NCBI RefSeq assembly: GCF_017948245.1
Contig: NZ_CP072865.1
Location: 1,885,501-1,949,500, forward strand
Source of the DNA: Rhizobium sp. NLR16a
Lineage (GTDB): Bacteria; Pseudomonadota; Alphaproteobacteria; Rhizobiales; Rhizobiaceae
Direction of reading: 5' to 3'
DNA: 64,000 nucleotides
This document shows, one piece after another, positions 62,312 through 64,000 of the stretch; position 1 is the stretch's first letter, and every line of letters starts with the position of its first letter. A program made the translations under genes and the position numbers. The notes under the pieces were generated by a model that was not told the DNA's origin, ran no database searches, and worked only from the letters and a program-made list of their open reading frames with translations.

Positions 62312-62560
62312 CTAGCGCCGCACCAGTCGCGCAAGGAATATCAGCAGGCAGGCGCCGAGGAAACCCGTCACGAAATAGCCGAGCCGTCCGCCGGCCAGCT
62401 GAACGTGAAACTGGGCGAGGATGGCGGTGGCGACGACCGAGCCGACGATGCCGAGCACAATGTTCAGGAAAATCCCGTATCGGGCATCCATCAGCTTGCC
62501 GGCGAGCCAGCCTGCAAGTCCGCCGATGATGATTGCCGAAATCCAGCCCACGCCTTCCAT
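62312..62560 (-). CDS. GlsB/YeaQ/YmgE family membrane protein
   Basis: An 82-residue protein with three hydrophobic segments: SAIIIGGLAGWLAGKLMDAR, then GIFLNIVLGIVGSVVATAIL and a C-terminal FVTGFLGACLLIFLA. This is the transglycosylase-associated GlsB family; role unknown, linked to stress in enterics. A similar gene lies directly upstream. Confidence 0.75.
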   Translation of the reverse strand: MEGVGWISAIIIGGLAGWLAGKLMDARYGIFLNIVLGIVGSVVATAILAQFHVQLAGGRLGYFVTGFLGACLLIFLARLVRR

Positions 62561-62583
62561 GCCTGTCCTGACCTCAAACTGCG

Positions 62584-62838
62584 CTACGCGACCGCCCTTG
62601 CGACCAGCACCACGATGATGGCGCCGACCGTGGCGTGGATGATCTGCACGACCAGCGCGTTTTCAATGCCCAGCGAAATGCCGAGCGCGCTGAACAGATA
62701 ACCGCCGACGAAGGCGCCGATGATGCCGCTCAGCAGGCATCTGATCAGGCCGCCGCCACCGACGACCAGACTTGCCAGGAAGCCCGCAACCAGACCGATC
62801 AGCAAAAACACCAGCAACGCCTGCGTCTCCATAGACAT
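62584..62838 (-). CDS. GlsB/YeaQ/YmgE family membrane protein, second copy
   Basis: An 84-residue protein: MSMETQALLVFLLIGLVAGF and ALGISLGIENALVVQIIHAT with three hydrophobic segments and Gly-rich centre. It is similar in layout to the neighbour 23 bases downstream; the two are a tandem duplicate pair in one operon. The ATG at 62838 is preferred to the longer frame to 62892. Confidence 0.75.
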   Translation of the reverse strand: MSMETQALLVFLLIGLVAGFLASLVVGGGGLIRCLLSGIIGAFVGGYLFSALGISLGIENALVVQIIHATVGAIIVVLVARAVA

Positions 62839-62913
62839 GATGATTTCCTTTCGCTTTTTCCACCCGACCGGAGCGACTTCCCGCTCCGGCAAAAAAGGGC
62901 GGCCCCGAAATTC

Positions 62914-64000
62914 TCAAGCGTTCAGCACACGGCCATAGGCATCGAGCACCGCTTCCTTCATGGTTTCCGAAACCGTGGGATGCGGGAAGATCGTATGCAT
63001 CAGCTCTTCCTCGGTCGTTTCGAGGTTCATGGCGACGACGAAGCCCTGGATGAGCTCGGTAACTTCGGCGCCGACCATGTGGGCGCCGAGCAGCTCGCCG
63101 GTCTTCTTGTCGAAGATCACCTTCACCATGCCCTGGTCTTCGCCGAGCGCGATCGCCTTGCCGTTCGCCGCGAAGGAGAAGCGGCCGACGCGAATGTCGC
63201 GGCCCAGTTCCTTGGCCTTGGCTTCGGTGAAACCGACGGAAGCGACCTGCGGGTTGCAATAGGTGCAGCCGGGAACCTTGCCCTTGTCTGTGGGATGAAC
63301 ATTCGGCAGCCCGGCGATCTTTTCGACGCAGACGACGCCTTCATGCTCGGCCTTGTGCGCCAGCATCGGCGGGCCGGCGACGTCGCCGATCGCATAGATG
63401 CCGGCGACATTGGTCTTGCCGTAACCGTCCGCGACGACGCAGCCGCGGTCGGTCTTGATGCCGAGTGCCTCGAGGCCGAGGTTCTCGATGTTGCCCTGAA
63501 CGCCGACAGCCGAAATCATCCGGTCCGCGGTGATCTGCTGCACCTTGCCGTCCGACGTCTCGACATGCGCCGTGATGCTTCCCGCACCCTTCTCGACCTT
63601 GGTCACCTTGGCACTGGTGAAGATCTTGAGGCCGCGCTTTTCCAGCTGCTTGCGGGCGATAGCGGTGATTTCGGCATCCTCGACCGGCATGATGGTCGGC
63701 ATGACTTCGACGACCGTGACGTCGACGCCCATCGAGCGGTAGAAGCTGGCGAATTCGATGCCGATCGCACCCGAGCCCATGACGATCAGCGACTTCGGCA
63801 GCGCGTCCGGCTTCAGCGCTTCGAAATAGGTCCAGATCAGCTTGCCATCCGGCTCGATGCCGGGCAGCGCGCGCGGGCGGGCGCCGGTCGCGATGATGAT
63901 GTGCTTGGCGGTATAGGTGCCCTCGCCCTTGACGTTCTTCGGCAGCGGATGCTGCGGCTCGACAACAGGCTTCGACGACTTGCCGACGACGATCTCGCCG
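62914..64000 (-). CDS. lpdA: Dihydrolipoyl dehydrogenase, partial
   Basis: The frame is open to the right edge, so the N-terminal FAD and redox disulfide region lies outside. The visible part begins GEIVVGKSSKPVVEPQHPLP, then IIIATGARPRALPGIE, the NAD fold (MGSGAIGIEFASFYRSMG), and the dimer domain with ...MHTIFPHPTVSETMKEAVLD, whose His-Pro-His-Pro-Thr and Glu are the active-site base pair. It serves pyruvate and 2-oxoglutarate dehydrogenase. Next to lipA it is probably the pdh-linked copy. Confidence 0.95.
   Translation of the reverse strand, partial: GEIVVGKSSKPVVEPQHPLPKNVKGEGTYTAKHIIIATGARPRALPGIEPDGKLIWTYFEALKPDALPKSLIVMGSGAIGIEFASFYRSMGVDVTVVEVMPTIMPVEDAEITAIARKQLEKRGLKIFTSAKVTKVEKGAGSITAHVETSDGKVQQITADRMISAVGVQGNIENLGLEALGIKTDRGCVVADGYGKTNVAGIYAIGDVAGPPMLAHKAEHEGVVCVEKIAGLPNVHPTDKGKVPGCTYCNPQVASVGFTEAKAKELGRDIRVGRFSFAANGKAIALGEDQGMVKVIFDKKTGELLGAHMVGAEVTELIQGFVVAMNLETTEEELMHTIFPHPTVSETMKEAVLDAYGRVLNA

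Overview
The window looks like the chromosome of a Rhizobium of the leguminosarum/etli type. GC is high, and the right half is a classic alphaproteobacterial core block (dusB-ntrB-ntrC, ntrY-ntrX, hfq-hflX, ispDF, lipA, lpdA). Rhizobial palindromic and mosaic intergenic repeats are present at 46.1-46.5 kb and 61.2 kb. No database search was possible; all product names rest on motifs, lengths and gene order.

About 1-37.2 kb is a prophage, or phage-derived island, that abuts the 3' end of a tRNA-Lys(UUU) gene (37202-37277, minus strand). An HTH/AlpA-type protein lies just inside the tRNA. No integrase is visible, so the other end and the int gene probably lie left of the window. From right to left on the minus strand come: regulator and replication genes (36.8-32.6 kb, with a primase-polymerase/helicase and a GGTGGAA repeat array); a defence-like cassette (32.5-30.3 kb); HNH endonuclease, terminase, HK97-type portal, protease and capsid (30.3-24.5 kb); connectors and tail (24.5-12.4 kb, including a tail chaperone with a likely -1 frameshift, a tape measure with a lytic domain, and lambda L/K/J-like tip proteins); tail fibre, lysis genes (holin-like, SAR lysozyme, Rz/Rz1 spanins) and an SGNH hydrolase (12.4-7.0 kb). 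Left of this is accessory DNA: a SEC-C protein with an HExxH motif, a Doc-type toxin with an unfamiliar partner, a nuclease, and a run of tiny DNA-binding proteins.

About 37.3-64 kb is host core. ccdA and an AEC transporter are followed by a UbiH-like monooxygenase and the siroheme/sulfite-reduction cluster (cysG, DUF2849, cysI, DUF934). Then come a CMP/dCMP-deaminase-like protein, mazG, hflX, hfq, a D-amino-acid aminotransferase, ntrX and ntrY, an aldo/keto reductase, ntrC, ntrB and dusB. Divergent from dusB are ispDF and cinA. The right end holds a Coq10/RatA-like protein, a P-loop kinase-like protein, lipA, two GlsB/YeaQ-type membrane proteins and a partial lpdA.

The best candidates for something undescribed are: a two-gene operon laid out like lambda rexAB (cytosolic 280 aa protein plus four-segment membrane protein) divergent from a PD-(D/E)XK-like nuclease; the SEC-C/HExxH gene; and the Doc toxin whose partner is not a recognisable Phd.
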